Shown here: piece by piece, positions 1-8,923 of the stretch
Layout of the letters: each line of letters starts with the position of its first letter
Position numbering within the stretch: position 1 is the stretch's first letter
Assembly (NCBI GenBank): GCA_038230255.1
Contig: JBBRNP010000001.1
Location: 186,001 to 250,000, forward strand
Direction of reading: 5' to 3'
DNA: 64,000 bases
Source of the DNA: AV40 sp038230255
Lineage (GTDB): Bacteria; Verrucomicrobiota; Verrucomicrobiia; Chthoniobacterales; UBA10450
The notes under the pieces: generated by a model
What the model saw: only the letters and a program-made list of their open reading frames with translations
Told to the model about the DNA's origin: nothing
Database searches by the model: none
Position numbers and translations under genes: made by a program

Positions 1-3000
1 TCGGCAAAACGCGCCGCTGGTGATTTGTTCGCTGCAACCATAGGGAAAATTCTTCAGGTAAGCATCGAGACCGCGCGCGAGACCGAGGGGCAATGCCGAG
101 ACAGTCGCGTCCAGTTTGCGGAATTCCGGATGCATGTCTCGCGTGAGCGCGATGTCGATCTTGTCCTTGAAACTGCCGCTCTGGACTTCGGTCATGTAAG
201 GCGCAGGCGGCCGCACGGTGAGCGTGGCGCGACGTTTGGTTTCCTGGCCGTTACATTTTGCGACGAATGTGATTTCGCCCGAGCCGAGTTTGTCGTTCGC
301 GCGGAATTTAAAGATCGCAGTTTGTTCCCGGCTTTCGGCGATATGCAAGGTCTGGGTCGACCCGCTAACAATCGTCAATGATTCGTTGGCTTGCGCACGC
401 ACTTCGATTTCGGCATTCGGCCCCGAGCCTTCGACGTTATTGGCAACGGTCACGCCGGTTTCGAATTGATCGCCCGGCGCGGCGAGGACAGGCACGCTCG
501 GCGTGATGACAAACGGTCCGCGAATCAACGCGTCGCGCTCGGCCGACCCAACGGTCTCGTTCGCAATCGCGACGGCCATGATCTTCAACGTGCCGTCGAA
601 ATAATCCGGCAGATCATAAACGACTTCGCGTTGGGTGTTGTCAGCGTCGATGATACCCGACCAAAACACGACCGGCTTGTCGGTGATGCGTTTGAAGGGA
701 TTCAGCCGCTGAATGTCACCGCCGCCGCCGTAGGCCGAGACGGACCGAAGTAGCGAAAATTCGGGAATGATAAGATCGACAATCTGGGCGGTGTCGACCC
801 GGAGCATGCATTTGCGGAAATAGAACTCGAGCGGGTCCGGCGTTTTGTAATCGGTCACTTGCAGAATTCCCTGGTCGACCGCGAAGATGACGATCTTACT
901 CGGCCGATCCGTTTTGTAATTGATGCGCAACGGTTCACCCGGCTTCGCAGTGGCGACCGCATTGATGTCGATCTTGAGCCGGCGCTTGTCCTTGTTGGCC
1001 GTGAATGGAACAACGCCGTAGCTAAGCGGACTGACGAAGATTTCTTTTGAGTCGAGCGCTCGAACGAATGCGACGTTGATATATCCGCTGCCCTCGAAAT
1101 TGTCCGGAACGCGAATGTGCTGGACGCTGCTGGCGCTGTCGGCCTGGAACCATTGCTGCGCGTAAACCTTATCCCGCTCGATCGTGATGAGACCGTTGCC
1201 GGCGTAAGGCGCCGTGATGCTGACTGAGATCTCGTCGCCGCTGTTGTACTGCGCGCGATTGAGCTTTACCTGCAGCTCCGAGTTCCTCTCCAGTGAGCGC
1301 GAGACTGCGCCGTGGCCGATTACGCAAAATTGCAGCTTGGCCAGACGGTGATCCTGATCATCGCGCAGTTCGAAAATGTAATTGCCCGGCTCATCCGTCG
1401 ACAGGTTGTAACGCAAGCCGTTTGCGGAAACGGAAATCTTTTCTGATTTCGTTGTGCGCTCTTTCAGGACCGAATCGTAGGCAAATTTGCCGCTCTCCTG
1501 CTTGGTCAGGACCGAAACGTATTCCTGTGCGATCACGTTCGCGGTGACATTGGCGAGCGCGATCCGATTGAGTTGGGCATCCACTGCCACCAGATCGACC
1601 ACCCGTGGTTTGTTCGTGTCGATGTAACGCAAGTCACCGTCCGCTTTGCAGCCGATCACATACGGCAATGCCGAGATAAGGGTTGTCGTTGCGTCGGTGA
1701 CGCTTCGCCCGCCTTCAGCTTCAAATCCTTCCGCGACAAAACGCATCGAGTAAGTCGCATCGGCGAAACGCTCGAGCTGCAAATCGAACTGCGTTTGACC
1801 GGCGCCGTCGGTTCTATTTTCGCCAAGCTCGATTGTCTGTTCGTGTCGTTCCTTTTTTTGGTCGAACAACGGATCGAAAAAGACGTAATCGCGAAATTCG
1901 GGAAACGAAAACGCCGTGGGCTGAAGCTCGAGTCGCGCGACTACACGGCGGTCGGTTGCAGGCGTTCCGTAAAGATTGGCCAGCGCAACGGAGGCGCGCA
2001 TTTCCATAGGATTGGTCCAGCCGCGGCGCGAGTTTTGCGACAGGCGCGTGTTGATTTTCATCCGGTCCGGCAAAAATTCCTTCACGTTGGCCGTCGCAGA
2101 TCCGAGCAGGGTCGCGCGCTTGTTGTTCTTAACGAGATAGACGTTGAAAGTGTAGAGGCCGGTCGGCGATTCGTTCGCGGTTTGATAGGTCAGCTCGGTG
2201 AACGCCGTGTCCGGCAGGTTGATTTTCTTCGTCTGCACGCCGTGACCCCGCGCATCCATCACTTCGGTCTCGAGGGGCAATCCTTTGAGCTGGCCCTGCC
2301 AGTTCCGCTGCTTCACGACGAGGCCGATGTGAATCTCGTCGCCCGGCCGATAAACGCCGCGCTCGGTAAAGACGAAGGCGTCGAGATTTTCAGGTAGCAC
2401 ATTGTCTACGCCGTCAATGTCGAAGCGCGAAAAGTTCAATTGTCGATCTTCACGGGCGTAGGGAATAAACGACACGTCGTCGCCATTTCGGGCTACGAAT
2501 GCGACCGGCGTTTTCTCGCGGATCGATTTGTCCACTGAAGTAAATGCGCAATGACCGTTCGGGTCGGTCTTCGCGCTCTGGATCGGGATGCCGTTCTTAC
2601 CCAGAAGATCGACAGTTACATTTGCCAGCGGCTTCCCTTCTTTGATCGACATCAAGAACACGTCGTGACTGCCGTCCGCGCTTTTCTTGGTCAGGATTCC
2701 GATATCGGTGACGAGCAGAAAACGCGAATCGGTGACGTTCATCGGCTTCTTCTTGATTGGATCCCAGGCGCGCGCGGTCAGGAAAAACAGACCGCGCTCG
2801 CTTCCGCCGTCTGCCGGCTTCCGTAAATGCTCGCTAAAATCGAATGCGGAATAGTTCGCTTTCCATTTGTTCTCGAGCGCAATGCCTTGTCGCTCGGTTG
2901 CGATACGTGAAATGTTTTCCCGATTGAACAGGTCGGGAACTTGAAACCGCGGGCTTTGAAATTTTCCCTCGGTTTGGCTGACCAGATGATTGATCTGGGT

Positions 3001-4551
3001 TGTGGCCACCCGGCTGATTTCGAAATCGATCGCGCTCAGTGCGCGGGAACGGATCGACAACTTCTTTTCGCCATTGAGCGCGAGCAAACCGCCCTGGCCT
3101 TCGATTTGCACTTCGCGTGGCAGCGCTGGCACATCGATGACTGCCTTGTAATCATCGGTTAGCGGATAATCACCGAGAGCGCGGACGCCTTTCTTTACCC
3201 GGACATAAAGCTCGCCGTCCGTTTCGACCCGGATGCGAAATGGGTGCTGTCGATCCGCGGCCTTTTCCGAAGGCACTGGCACAAAAGCTACCGCACGCGC
3301 CTTATCCAGGACGTCGTCGGGAACATCGGTCTCGCTTTTCCAACGCTCGCTCTCTTTTAGGTCCGAAGTTGCCTCCTCTTCGCTCGAATCGGCTTCGTCC
3401 GTTTCTTCAGTTGGGGATTCGCTGGTTGTTTGTTCAGCATCTTCGGTTGGCGCTTCCTCTTCGGCTTTGTCTGCTTCCGGAACTTTGCGTTTTGGCAATA
3501 ATCTGATCTCAAGCGCCTTGGCCAATTCGCGGGAACTGATATCGGCGGTGGTGGTGAGAACAACCAATTGCTCCGGCTCGCCATTTTTGTTTCGCGCGAT
3601 CGTGGTTTCGATCGAATCGATCTGAAACATCGACGCGACGGATGGGATCCGGAGTTTTTGTTCCGCTCCGTTCTTCGTTTGCGCTCCGCCTTGGGTGGTG
3701 CGGACGCCTCTGCTCAAAGCCAGTTTTACGAAATCATCGCGTTCCGGCAGAGTGACCGGCGAGCTGTGCACGTAGGCGAGACGACGATGGAGTCCGTAGG
3801 TGGTGGTAAAGTGCGGCGCAGGATCGCCGAAAATGTTGGATCCGGCGATCGTCGTGAGTTGCAGATGTCGATCCAGTTCGCCGGGCTCGATGGCGTGGGT
3901 CAGCTCAAGCGTCGCCGTTACGTGACGTTGGGTCGGACTTGTCGGGTCCTGATAAAGCTCGAGTTGCTTGACCGCAATTGCGAACGGCGGCGTCTGCGTT
4001 TCGTAGACAAACCGCTCCATCAGGACGTGACTCGGAAAAAATTTCTTGTCGAAGACGACTCGGAATTTCTGGTCGGCCGGCCAATCTTCGGTCGGTTCGA
4101 AAACGAGAATGTCAGCCTGAAGCCAGCGCCAGGCGCCGTTGAGTTGTGGCTGAAGCTGCACGCCTTGCACCGAAGGCTTCTTTAAGTCTTCGAGGCGCGC
4201 GGCCGATTCACTGAAATAGACAACCAGTCGCGGAAATTTTAGCTCTTTCTCGAGCTTGGTGACTTCAACCGGCACAATCTTGACCGAAACTTTTCTCGGC
4301 TTCGGCAAATGCGAATACCAATTCCAGGTCCACGCGCCCGCGCACGAGATCAGGAAAATCGTGATCATCGCCACTGCGATCACGCGCGGGTGGGCGCGCT
4401 CAAGACGGGCCCAATTTTCTCCGGTTCGACTCAGCCAACGAGGCGGGCGCCAGGAAATATCTCCCAAGAGCTGCTCCGGAATTCGCCGGGCAAGGCCAGC
4501 TGCATGGGCAAGCCATTTGATCGCATTCGAGAGAGGCGCGGGAGTTTTCAT
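1..4551 (-). CDS. alpha-2-macroglobulin family protein (YfhM/MG2 type), 3' end outside window
   Basis: A single open frame of 1517 codons runs off the left edge. Bacterial alpha-2-macroglobulins are envelope protease traps. Visible features: a long N-terminal stretch with one hydrophobic segment (about residues 57-73) ending in LISC at Cys70, which could be a lipobox or just a membrane anchor; an acidic Glu/Asp/Ser/Thr-rich linker (about residues 355-400); MG-type beta-sandwich repeats; a region typical of the family (VYRPGDEIHIG); and near the window edge the thioester motif GCSEQ (bases 25-39, Cys about residue 1506), which covalently captures proteases in this family. The thioester-domain end and receptor-binding domain lie outside. 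In other bacteria the gene often sits next to pbpC; that cannot be seen here. No clear Shine-Dalgarno precedes the ATG at 4551. Family call is firm; the anchoring mode is uncertain. Confidence 0.9.
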   Translation of the reverse strand, partial: MKTPAPLSNAIKWLAHAAGLARRIPEQLLGDISWRPPRWLSRTGENWARLERAHPRVIAVAMITIFLISCAGAWTWNWYSHLPKPRKVSVKIVPVEVTKLEKELKFPRLVVYFSESAARLEDLKKPSVQGVQLQPQLNGAWRWLQADILVFEPTEDWPADQKFRVVFDKKFFPSHVLMERFVYETQTPPFAIAVKQLELYQDPTSPTQRHVTATLELTHAIEPGELDRHLQLTTIAGSNIFGDPAPHFTTTYGLHRRLAYVHSSPVTLPERDDFVKLALSRGVRTTQGGAQTKNGAEQKLRIPSVASMFQIDSIETTIARNKNGEPEQLVVLTTTADISSRELAKALEIRLLPKRKVPEADKAEEEAPTEDAEQTTSESPTEETDEADSSEEEATSDLKESERWKSETDVPDDVLDKARAVAFVPVPSEKAADRQHPFRIRVETDGELYVRVKKGVRALGDYPLTDDYKAVIDVPALPREVQIEGQGGLLALNGEKKLSIRSRALSAIDFEISRVATTQINHLVSQTEGKFQSPRFQVPDLFNRENISRIATERQGIALENKWKANYSAFDFSEHLRKPADGGSERGLFFLTARAWDPIKKKPMNVTDSRFLLVTDIGILTKKSADGSHDVFLMSIKEGKPLANVTVDLLGKNGIPIQSAKTDPNGHCAFTSVDKSIREKTPVAFVARNGDDVSFIPYAREDRQLNFSRFDIDGVDNVLPENLDAFVFTERGVYRPGDEIHIGLVVKQRNWQGQLKGLPLETEVMDARGHGVQTKKINLPDTAFTELTYQTANESPTGLYTFNVYLVKNNKRATLLGSATANVKEFLPDRMKINTRLSQNSRRGWTNPMEMRASVALANLYGTPATDRRVVARLELQPTAFSFPEFRDYVFFDPLFDQKKERHEQTIELGENRTDGAGQTQFDLQLERFADATYSMRFVAEGFEAEGGRSVTDATTTLISALPYVIGCKADGDLRYIDTNKPRVVDLVAVDAQLNRIALANVTANVIAQEYVSVLTKQESGKFAYDSVLKERTTKSEKISVSANGLRYNLSTDEPGNYIFELRDDQDHRLAKLQFCVIGHGAVSRSLERNSELQVKLNRAQYNSGDEISVSITAPYAGNGLITIERDKVYAQQWFQADSASSVQHIRVPDNFEGSGYINVAFVRALDSKEIFVSPLSYGVVPFTANKDKRRLKIDINAVATAKPGEPLRINYKTDRPSKIVIFAVDQGILQVTDYKTPDPLEFYFRKCMLRVDTAQIVDLIIPEFSLLRSVSAYGGGGDIQRLNPFKRITDKPVVFWSGIIDADNTQREVVYDLPDYFDGTLKIMAVAIANETVGSAERDALIRGPFVITPSVPVLAAPGDQFETGVTVANNVEGSGPNAEIEVRAQANESLTIVSGSTQTLHIAESREQTAIFKFRANDKLGSGEITFVAKCNGQETKRRATLTVRPPAPYMTEVQSGSFKDKIDIALTRDMHPEFRKLDATVSALPLGLARGLDAYLKNFPYGCSEQITSGAFCR

Positions 4552-4615
4552 GAGGGGAATACGCCGGCCCCGGACAAATCTTTCAGGATACTTTTGCTTT
4601 GGCCGCGACCGGGGA

Positions 4616-4705
4616 GGTGGATCGAGCAGTCCCTTGCTCGATGCTATTAATTTAGGCGGCGAAGCCGCACTTGTTTAGCATCGCCCGCGGAGCGGCCGAT
4701 CCACC
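4616..4705. repeat. REPIN: inverted pair of REP palindromes upstream of the RAYT gene
   Basis: The element begins GGTGGATCG and ends in its complement CGATCCACC. Each end (about 27 bases) folds into its own hairpin: one around GAGCA/TGCTC, the other around CGGCC/GCGGG. The middle (about 4644-4678) differs from the other copy. Its reverse complement has the same two ends as the copy at 59388-59474. Lying 38 bases upstream of a RAYT transposase gene is the classic position for REP elements mobilised by that enzyme. Confidence 0.9.
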
Positions 4706-4743
4706 TTGAAGACCGGAAACGCGTCATTCAGAATCACGCGAGG

Positions 4744-5205
4744 ATGCTCTATCGCGGATTTCCGTCAAAACTTCATCACGAAGTTCCGTCCTGGGTCGAA
4801 TCGGGATCGCTCTTTCACGTCCGAATCGCCCTTGATCGCAACAAAGAGCAAAGGCCAATTACGGTTCCGTTAGTTGCGGACTCATTGTTGGCCTCAGCTC
4901 GATTCTACGAGACTGAGCAGCGTTGGCACGTCACGCTGTTTCTTCTCATGCCCGATCATCTCCACGCCCTTCTCTCGTTCGGTCAAGATGAGTCCATGAG
5001 CAGTGTCATCGGCGATTGGAAGCATTTTCAAACGCGCAAACACGAAATCATTTGGCAGCAAGGATACTTCGACCATCGACTGCGGGATGATGAACGCGGC
5101 GAACAGTTGTCAGAGAAAATAAATTACATTCGCCAAAATCCGGTCACCGCTGGTTTGTGCGCCAGAGCGGAAGATTGGCCCTGGGTAGTCGGGATCTCCA
5201 TATGA
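4744..5205 (+). CDS. REP-associated tyrosine transposase (RAYT, Y1_Tnp/TnpA_REP)
   Basis: A 153-residue single-strand-type HUH nuclease, close to the usual RAYT length. The metal-binding histidines lie in MPDHLHALL (about residue 70); the catalytic tyrosine is in NYIRQNPVTAGL (about residue 128), a signature of this family. RAYTs are single-copy domesticated relatives of IS200/IS605 transposases that cut and move REP palindromes. The REPIN at 4616-4705 sits just upstream and a second copy lies in the ogg gene at 59388-59474, consistent with this enzyme acting in trans. The last four bases overlap the ATG of the downstream sigma factor (ATGA), so the two may be translationally coupled. All family residues I can check are intact. 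Confidence 0.92.
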   Translation: MLYRGFPSKLHHEVPSWVESGSLFHVRIALDRNKEQRPITVPLVADSLLASARFYETEQRWHVTLFLLMPDHLHALLSFGQDESMSSVIGDWKHFQTRKHEIIWQQGYFDHRLRDDERGEQLSEKINYIRQNPVTAGLCARAEDWPWVVGISI

Positions 5206-5822
5206 AGAGCGGTGGCTTCGTCGCGACGCGTCGCAGTTTAGTCGATCGACTGGCCAATTGGGACGACCAGAAGCGCTGGCAGGAATTCTTCGATACTTAC
5301 TGGAAGCTGATTTATTCCACCGCGCGAAAATCCGGCCTGACCGATGCGGAAGCTCAGGAAGTCGTGCAGGAAACCGTCATCACGGTGGCGAAGAAGATCG
5401 ACAAACTGAAATACGACCCGGCGATTGGTTCGTTCAAAGGCTGGCTCCTGCAAATCACGCGCTGGCGGATCGTCGATCAGTTTCGGAAACGCGAGCCGGG
5501 CAACGCGAAAGGTCCGCGCGGCGTCGACGATCGTCTGACAGCGACGATCGAGCGCATACCGGACGCGCACGTTGTCGATCTTGACGCGGTCTGGGAAACA
5601 GAATGGAAAGAGAATCTGTTTGAGGCCGCAATCGCGCGCGCAAAAAAGAAGGTCGATCATAAACAGTTTCAGATTTTCGACTGCTACGTGCGCAAGGAAT
5701 GGCCCGCGAAAAAAGTGGCCGATCAATTGGGAGTCAGCGTCGGACAGGTCTATCTCGCGCGGCATCGAGTCTCGGCCGTATTGAAAAAGGAGATCAAGGC
5801 GCTGGAAAAACTCGGCCGCTAG
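5202..5822 (+). CDS. ECF-type RNA polymerase sigma factor
   Basis: A 206-residue sigma-70 family protein with region 2 (about residues 10-85: FFDTYWKLIYSTARKSGL, then EAQEVVQETVITVAKK and the -10 recognition part KGWLLQITRWRIVDQFRKR) and region 4 HTH near the C-terminus (WPAKKVADQLGVSVGQVYLARHR). The ATG at 5202 overlaps the RAYT stop codon and is chosen because the sigma fold starts just after it; an in-frame start at 5157 would add 15 unlikely residues. It lies 45 bases upstream of a large membrane Ser/Thr kinase gene. ECF factors encoded beside such kinases are common in Verrucomicrobia and Planctomycetes, where phosphorylation rather than an anti-sigma factor is thought to set activity. 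No anti-sigma gene is visible. Confidence 0.92.
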   Translation: MKSGGFVATRRSLVDRLANWDDQKRWQEFFDTYWKLIYSTARKSGLTDAEAQEVVQETVITVAKKIDKLKYDPAIGSFKGWLLQITRWRIVDQFRKREPGNAKGPRGVDDRLTATIERIPDAHVVDLDAVWETEWKENLFEAAIARAKKKVDHKQFQIFDCYVRKEWPAKKVADQLGVSVGQVYLARHRVSAVLKKEIKALEKLGR

Positions 5823-5835
5823 CAGGCCAGATCGT

Positions 5836-5857
5836 CTGCCGCCAGGGACGGCGGCAG
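5836..5857. repeat. perfect hairpin between sigma factor and kinase genes
   Basis: CTGCCGCC and GGCGGCAG pair perfectly over 8 bases around a 6-base loop. There is no T-run on either strand, so it is not a standard terminator. It lies just upstream of the kinase start and could be a REP-like repeat or an RNA element setting the sigma/kinase expression ratio. Confidence 0.55.
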
Positions 5858-5867
5858 CTACAACGCG

Positions 5868-8381
5868 TTGCTTCGGGGTCGAGGCTTGTGTAAAATCGCG
5901 ACCATTCCCGACCAAGTTTCCGCTCAAGTTCCAATTATTCCCGATCACGAACTTTTGCGCGTGATCGGGCGCGGCGCTTATGGCGAGATATGGCTGGCCC
6001 GGACAGTCACCGGCGCGCTGCGCGCGGTGAAAATCGTTTATCGGAGCACATTTGAGAGCGAACGCTCGTTCCTGCGTGAGTTCGAAGGGATGTCCGCCTT
6101 CGAGCCGATTTCGCGCGGGCACGCCGGGTTCATCGACATCCTGCACGTCGGTCGGACGAACGAATATCTCTATTACAGCATGGAGCTGGCGGACGACCAT
6201 TTGGCCGGTCGCGAGATCGACATCGTCAGTTACGAGCCGCGGACGTTGAAGAGCGATCTTGGCCGCCAGAAACGGTTGTCGGCCGACGAATCGATACGCC
6301 TTGGTATTTCGTTAACCGAAGCGCTGGAGGCCTTGCATGAGCGCGGGCTGACCCATCGTGACATCAAACCGTCGAACATTATTTTTACCGAAGGGGTGCC
6401 GAAACTTGCCGATATCGGACTGGTGGCGGCGAGTGGACAGCAATCGTTCGTTGGCACCGAGGGTTATGTTCCGCCGGAAGGTCCGGGAACGCCGCAGGCG
6501 GACGTTTACAGTCTCGGCAAACTTCTTTACGAGACCTGCACCGGAAAAGACCGGCTCGATTTTCCGGAGATCGATTCGCAGTTAAGCCAGCGACCCGATC
6601 GCGAGCAGCTGCTGCAACTGAACAACGTGCTGGTCAAAGCGTGCGCGAACGATCCGAAGAAGCGTTACGAGTCGGCCGCGGAAATGCATCGCGATCTGGC
6701 CACGCTCGAGCGCGGCGAACGCCCGAGAAAATCGCGCACCAAAGCTTTGTTGGCGACGATTGCGATTTTGGCGCTCGCGGGCGCTGGCGTTTGGTTTTGG
6801 TTAGCGCCCGAACAATCAAGTAGTTTTGGTCTCCATTTACAAACGACCATCCGGACCGAACCGCCGGGCGCCCTCGTCGTCCTGGGCGACCATGCACAGA
6901 AAAGTCCGGCCACGTTCGCGGATCTAGAGCCGCGCAAATACAACCTGCGCGTGATGAGTCCAGGTTATGAGCCGGTGGATTCAGCCGTTGATCTTAGCGG
7001 CAAGCGATCGTTTAATCCGCCGCCGTTTCGTCTCGTTCGGAGCAAGGGAGCACTTGAAATACAATCCGATCCGCCAGGCGCGCAATTTTCCATTCGGAGC
7101 GCAGACGGTCAGATTTCGCGCGAGGGCACAACCCCGCAATCGATTGTCGATCTTCCAACGGGGAAGTATTCGCTGATCGCGCATCGTGGAGATTGGGAAA
7201 TGCGCGACGAAGTCGAAGTCCAACGCGGCCAGAGAACCAACAAGTCATTCGCCTTCGTTAGCGCGACAACGAACATCACGAGCGAGCCGAGCGGCGCTGA
7301 GATTTTTGTCGACGGAAAATCGCGAGGACGCACTCCGCTGCGGCTCGAATTACCGGCGCGGGCGCACGATTTGTCGGCGCATCTCGAGGGCTGGCCTAAC
7401 GAGCAACAAAAGATCGACATCGATCCAAAACACGAGAACGCGGCGCAATTTGTTTTTGCCAATGGCAGCGTGAAGATCACGAGCGCGCCGGGCGGGGCGA
7501 CAGTCGCCGCTAATGGCAAAGAGCTTGGTCAAACGCCGCTCGTGATCGAGGAAGTAAAACCGGGCGACGTGACCTATGAGCTGCGGCTCGGTGGTTACAA
7601 ACCGACATCGGTGAATGGCAAAGTCGAACCGCAGCAACAGGCGTTTCTGGCTGCGCGTCTGGAAAAGAGTGTCGGTCCCGAGCCCGGGCAGCCGTTCACC
7701 AATTCGCTAGGGTTGAAGTTCATTCCGGTTGGCGACGTTCGGATGTCCGTTTGGGAAACACGGGTGCAAGATTACGAAGCGTTTTGCTACGCAACCGCAC
7801 GGCATTGTGATCCGGCCGATTTTGCGCAAGCGCCGACGCATCCGGTCGTGAAAGTGAATTGGTTCGACGCGATGGCTTTCTGCAAATGGTTGACGGAAAA
7901 GGAGCGCGACGAAAATCTGATAGAAGATCGACAATCCTATCGACTCCCGACTGACCGGGAATGGAGCCTGGCAGTGGGGTTACACAATGAAAGCGGCTCA
8001 ACACCGCAGGCGCGCGATGGCAAAATCAAAAACGAGTTTCCCTGGGGCAAACAATGGCCGGCGCCCGCCGGGGTCGGAAATTATGGAACGTCGCAACGTC
8101 GCGGAACGACCATGCCGGTCGGAAGCTTCAAGGCGAACTCGTTAGGCCTGTACGATCTTGGGGGCAACGTTTGGGAATGGTGCGCCGATACTTACAAAGG
8201 CGGCAGTAGCGGGACCGGTCGCGATTGGGGAGTTCTGCGCGGCGGGTCGTGGGCGACGACTAATCGCCTCGAGATGCAATCGTCTTACCGCAACGTCGTC
8301 GATCGAAACGAGCGCGACGTAATCTACGGGTTCCGATGCGTTTTAGGACCGGACACCGGCGATCGGATCGACAACCGATAG
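5868..8381 (+). CDS. membrane Ser/Thr kinase with PEGA repeats and FGE-sulfatase-like sensor domain
   Basis: About 837 residues. Domains in order: protein kinase (about 27-280) with glycine loop VIGRGAYGEI, lysine in RAVKIV, catalytic loop HRDIKPSN and a DIG triad in place of DFG; one transmembrane helix (about 292-313); four PEGA beta-domains (about 323-600), each marked by a PPGA/PSGA/PGGA turn; then a C-terminal formylglycine-generating-enzyme-like domain (about 607-830) with LGGNVWEWCAD and VLRGGSW. The kinase lies in the cytoplasm and the PEGA/FGE part outside, so it looks like a receptor. FGE-like domains in such kinases usually bind ligands rather than oxidise cysteine. The TTG at 5868 is the earliest start; a second TTG at 5886 is possible and the true start is unsure. 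Presumed partner: the sigma factor upstream. Confidence 0.93.
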   Translation: MLRGRGLCKIATIPDQVSAQVPIIPDHELLRVIGRGAYGEIWLARTVTGALRAVKIVYRSTFESERSFLREFEGMSAFEPISRGHAGFIDILHVGRTNEYLYYSMELADDHLAGREIDIVSYEPRTLKSDLGRQKRLSADESIRLGISLTEALEALHERGLTHRDIKPSNIIFTEGVPKLADIGLVAASGQQSFVGTEGYVPPEGPGTPQADVYSLGKLLYETCTGKDRLDFPEIDSQLSQRPDREQLLQLNNVLVKACANDPKKRYESAAEMHRDLATLERGERPRKSRTKALLATIAILALAGAGVWFWLAPEQSSSFGLHLQTTIRTEPPGALVVLGDHAQKSPATFADLEPRKYNLRVMSPGYEPVDSAVDLSGKRSFNPPPFRLVRSKGALEIQSDPPGAQFSIRSADGQISREGTTPQSIVDLPTGKYSLIAHRGDWEMRDEVEVQRGQRTNKSFAFVSATTNITSEPSGAEIFVDGKSRGRTPLRLELPARAHDLSAHLEGWPNEQQKIDIDPKHENAAQFVFANGSVKITSAPGGATVAANGKELGQTPLVIEEVKPGDVTYELRLGGYKPTSVNGKVEPQQQAFLAARLEKSVGPEPGQPFTNSLGLKFIPVGDVRMSVWETRVQDYEAFCYATARHCDPADFAQAPTHPVVKVNWFDAMAFCKWLTEKERDENLIEDRQSYRLPTDREWSLAVGLHNESGSTPQARDGKIKNEFPWGKQWPAPAGVGNYGTSQRRGTTMPVGSFKANSLGLYDLGGNVWEWCADTYKGGSSGTGRDWGVLRGGSWATTNRLEMQSSYRNVVDRNERDVIYGFRCVLGPDTGDRIDNR

Positions 8382-8386
8382 GATTG

Positions 8387-8899
8387 TCACTTCGTTGCGA
8401 GCGCGTCCCGCAGGCGATCCAGAAACGGAATTTGCGCAGGGTTGATTTTTTGCCGCGCGATTTGTTCCGGGAAAAACTCAGCGCGATCTATTTCTGGAAA
8501 CTGCCTAAAGTTTCCCGATCGCGGCGGATATTCGATCTCGAAGAGATTCGATTTTAGTTTGAACCGCTCTGGCAAATCGCCCTCGACTGCCCAGGCGTGC
8601 ACGGTCTTGCCGCCTTTTTGTTTGATTGAGCCGAGCGGAATCCAATCTTCTCCGGAAGGTTTGATCCCAATCTCTTCTTCGACCTCAATCCGGGCGCGCG
8701 TTAACAAGTCCTCGCTCGGGCCGGCTTCGCCTTTTGGAATTGTCCATACTCCATCATCTTTTCTGGCGAAGAACGGACCGCCCGGGTGAGCCAGCAGAAC
8801 TTGGATAATATCGTGGCGGCGAAATATGAGCAGGCCGGAGCTGACGCGACTGCGTTTTTGTTTTGGCGGCGGTAGTGAATCTTCCACGCCATCTTTCAA
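8387..8899 (-). CDS. Nudix hydrolase
   Basis: 170 residues with a Nudix box at residues 57-79 (GEAGPSEDLL to VEEEIGI). The metal-binding glutamates are present, but the arginine of the usual RE pair is Ile (IEVEEE), a departure from the consensus. Nudix enzymes cleave nucleoside diphosphates linked to another group; the substrate cannot be deduced here. The FFARKDDGVWTIPKGE region resembles the NTP-pyrophosphohydrolase group related to MutT/Ap4A hydrolases. The gene converges on the kinase gene with only 5 bases between stops. Confidence 0.88.
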   Translation of the reverse strand: MKDGVEDSLPPPKQKRSRVSSGLLIFRRHDIIQVLLAHPGGPFFARKDDGVWTIPKGEAGPSEDLLTRARIEVEEEIGIKPSGEDWIPLGSIKQKGGKTVHAWAVEGDLPERFKLKSNLFEIEYPPRSGNFRQFPEIDRAEFFPEQIARQKINPAQIPFLDRLRDALATK

Positions 8900-8923
8900 C
8901 CGCAGACGCGCTGCGGTTGCAAG

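Noticed and set aside
25..4185. Series of plus-strand frames in the first 4 kb
   Set aside because: All are shadows of the single minus-strand alpha-2-macroglobulin gene, which has the thioester motif.
4744..5205. Classical insertion sequence
   Set aside because: The gene has RAYT-type motifs and no IS ends of its own beyond the REPIN; RAYTs are not self-mobilising IS elements in the usual sense.
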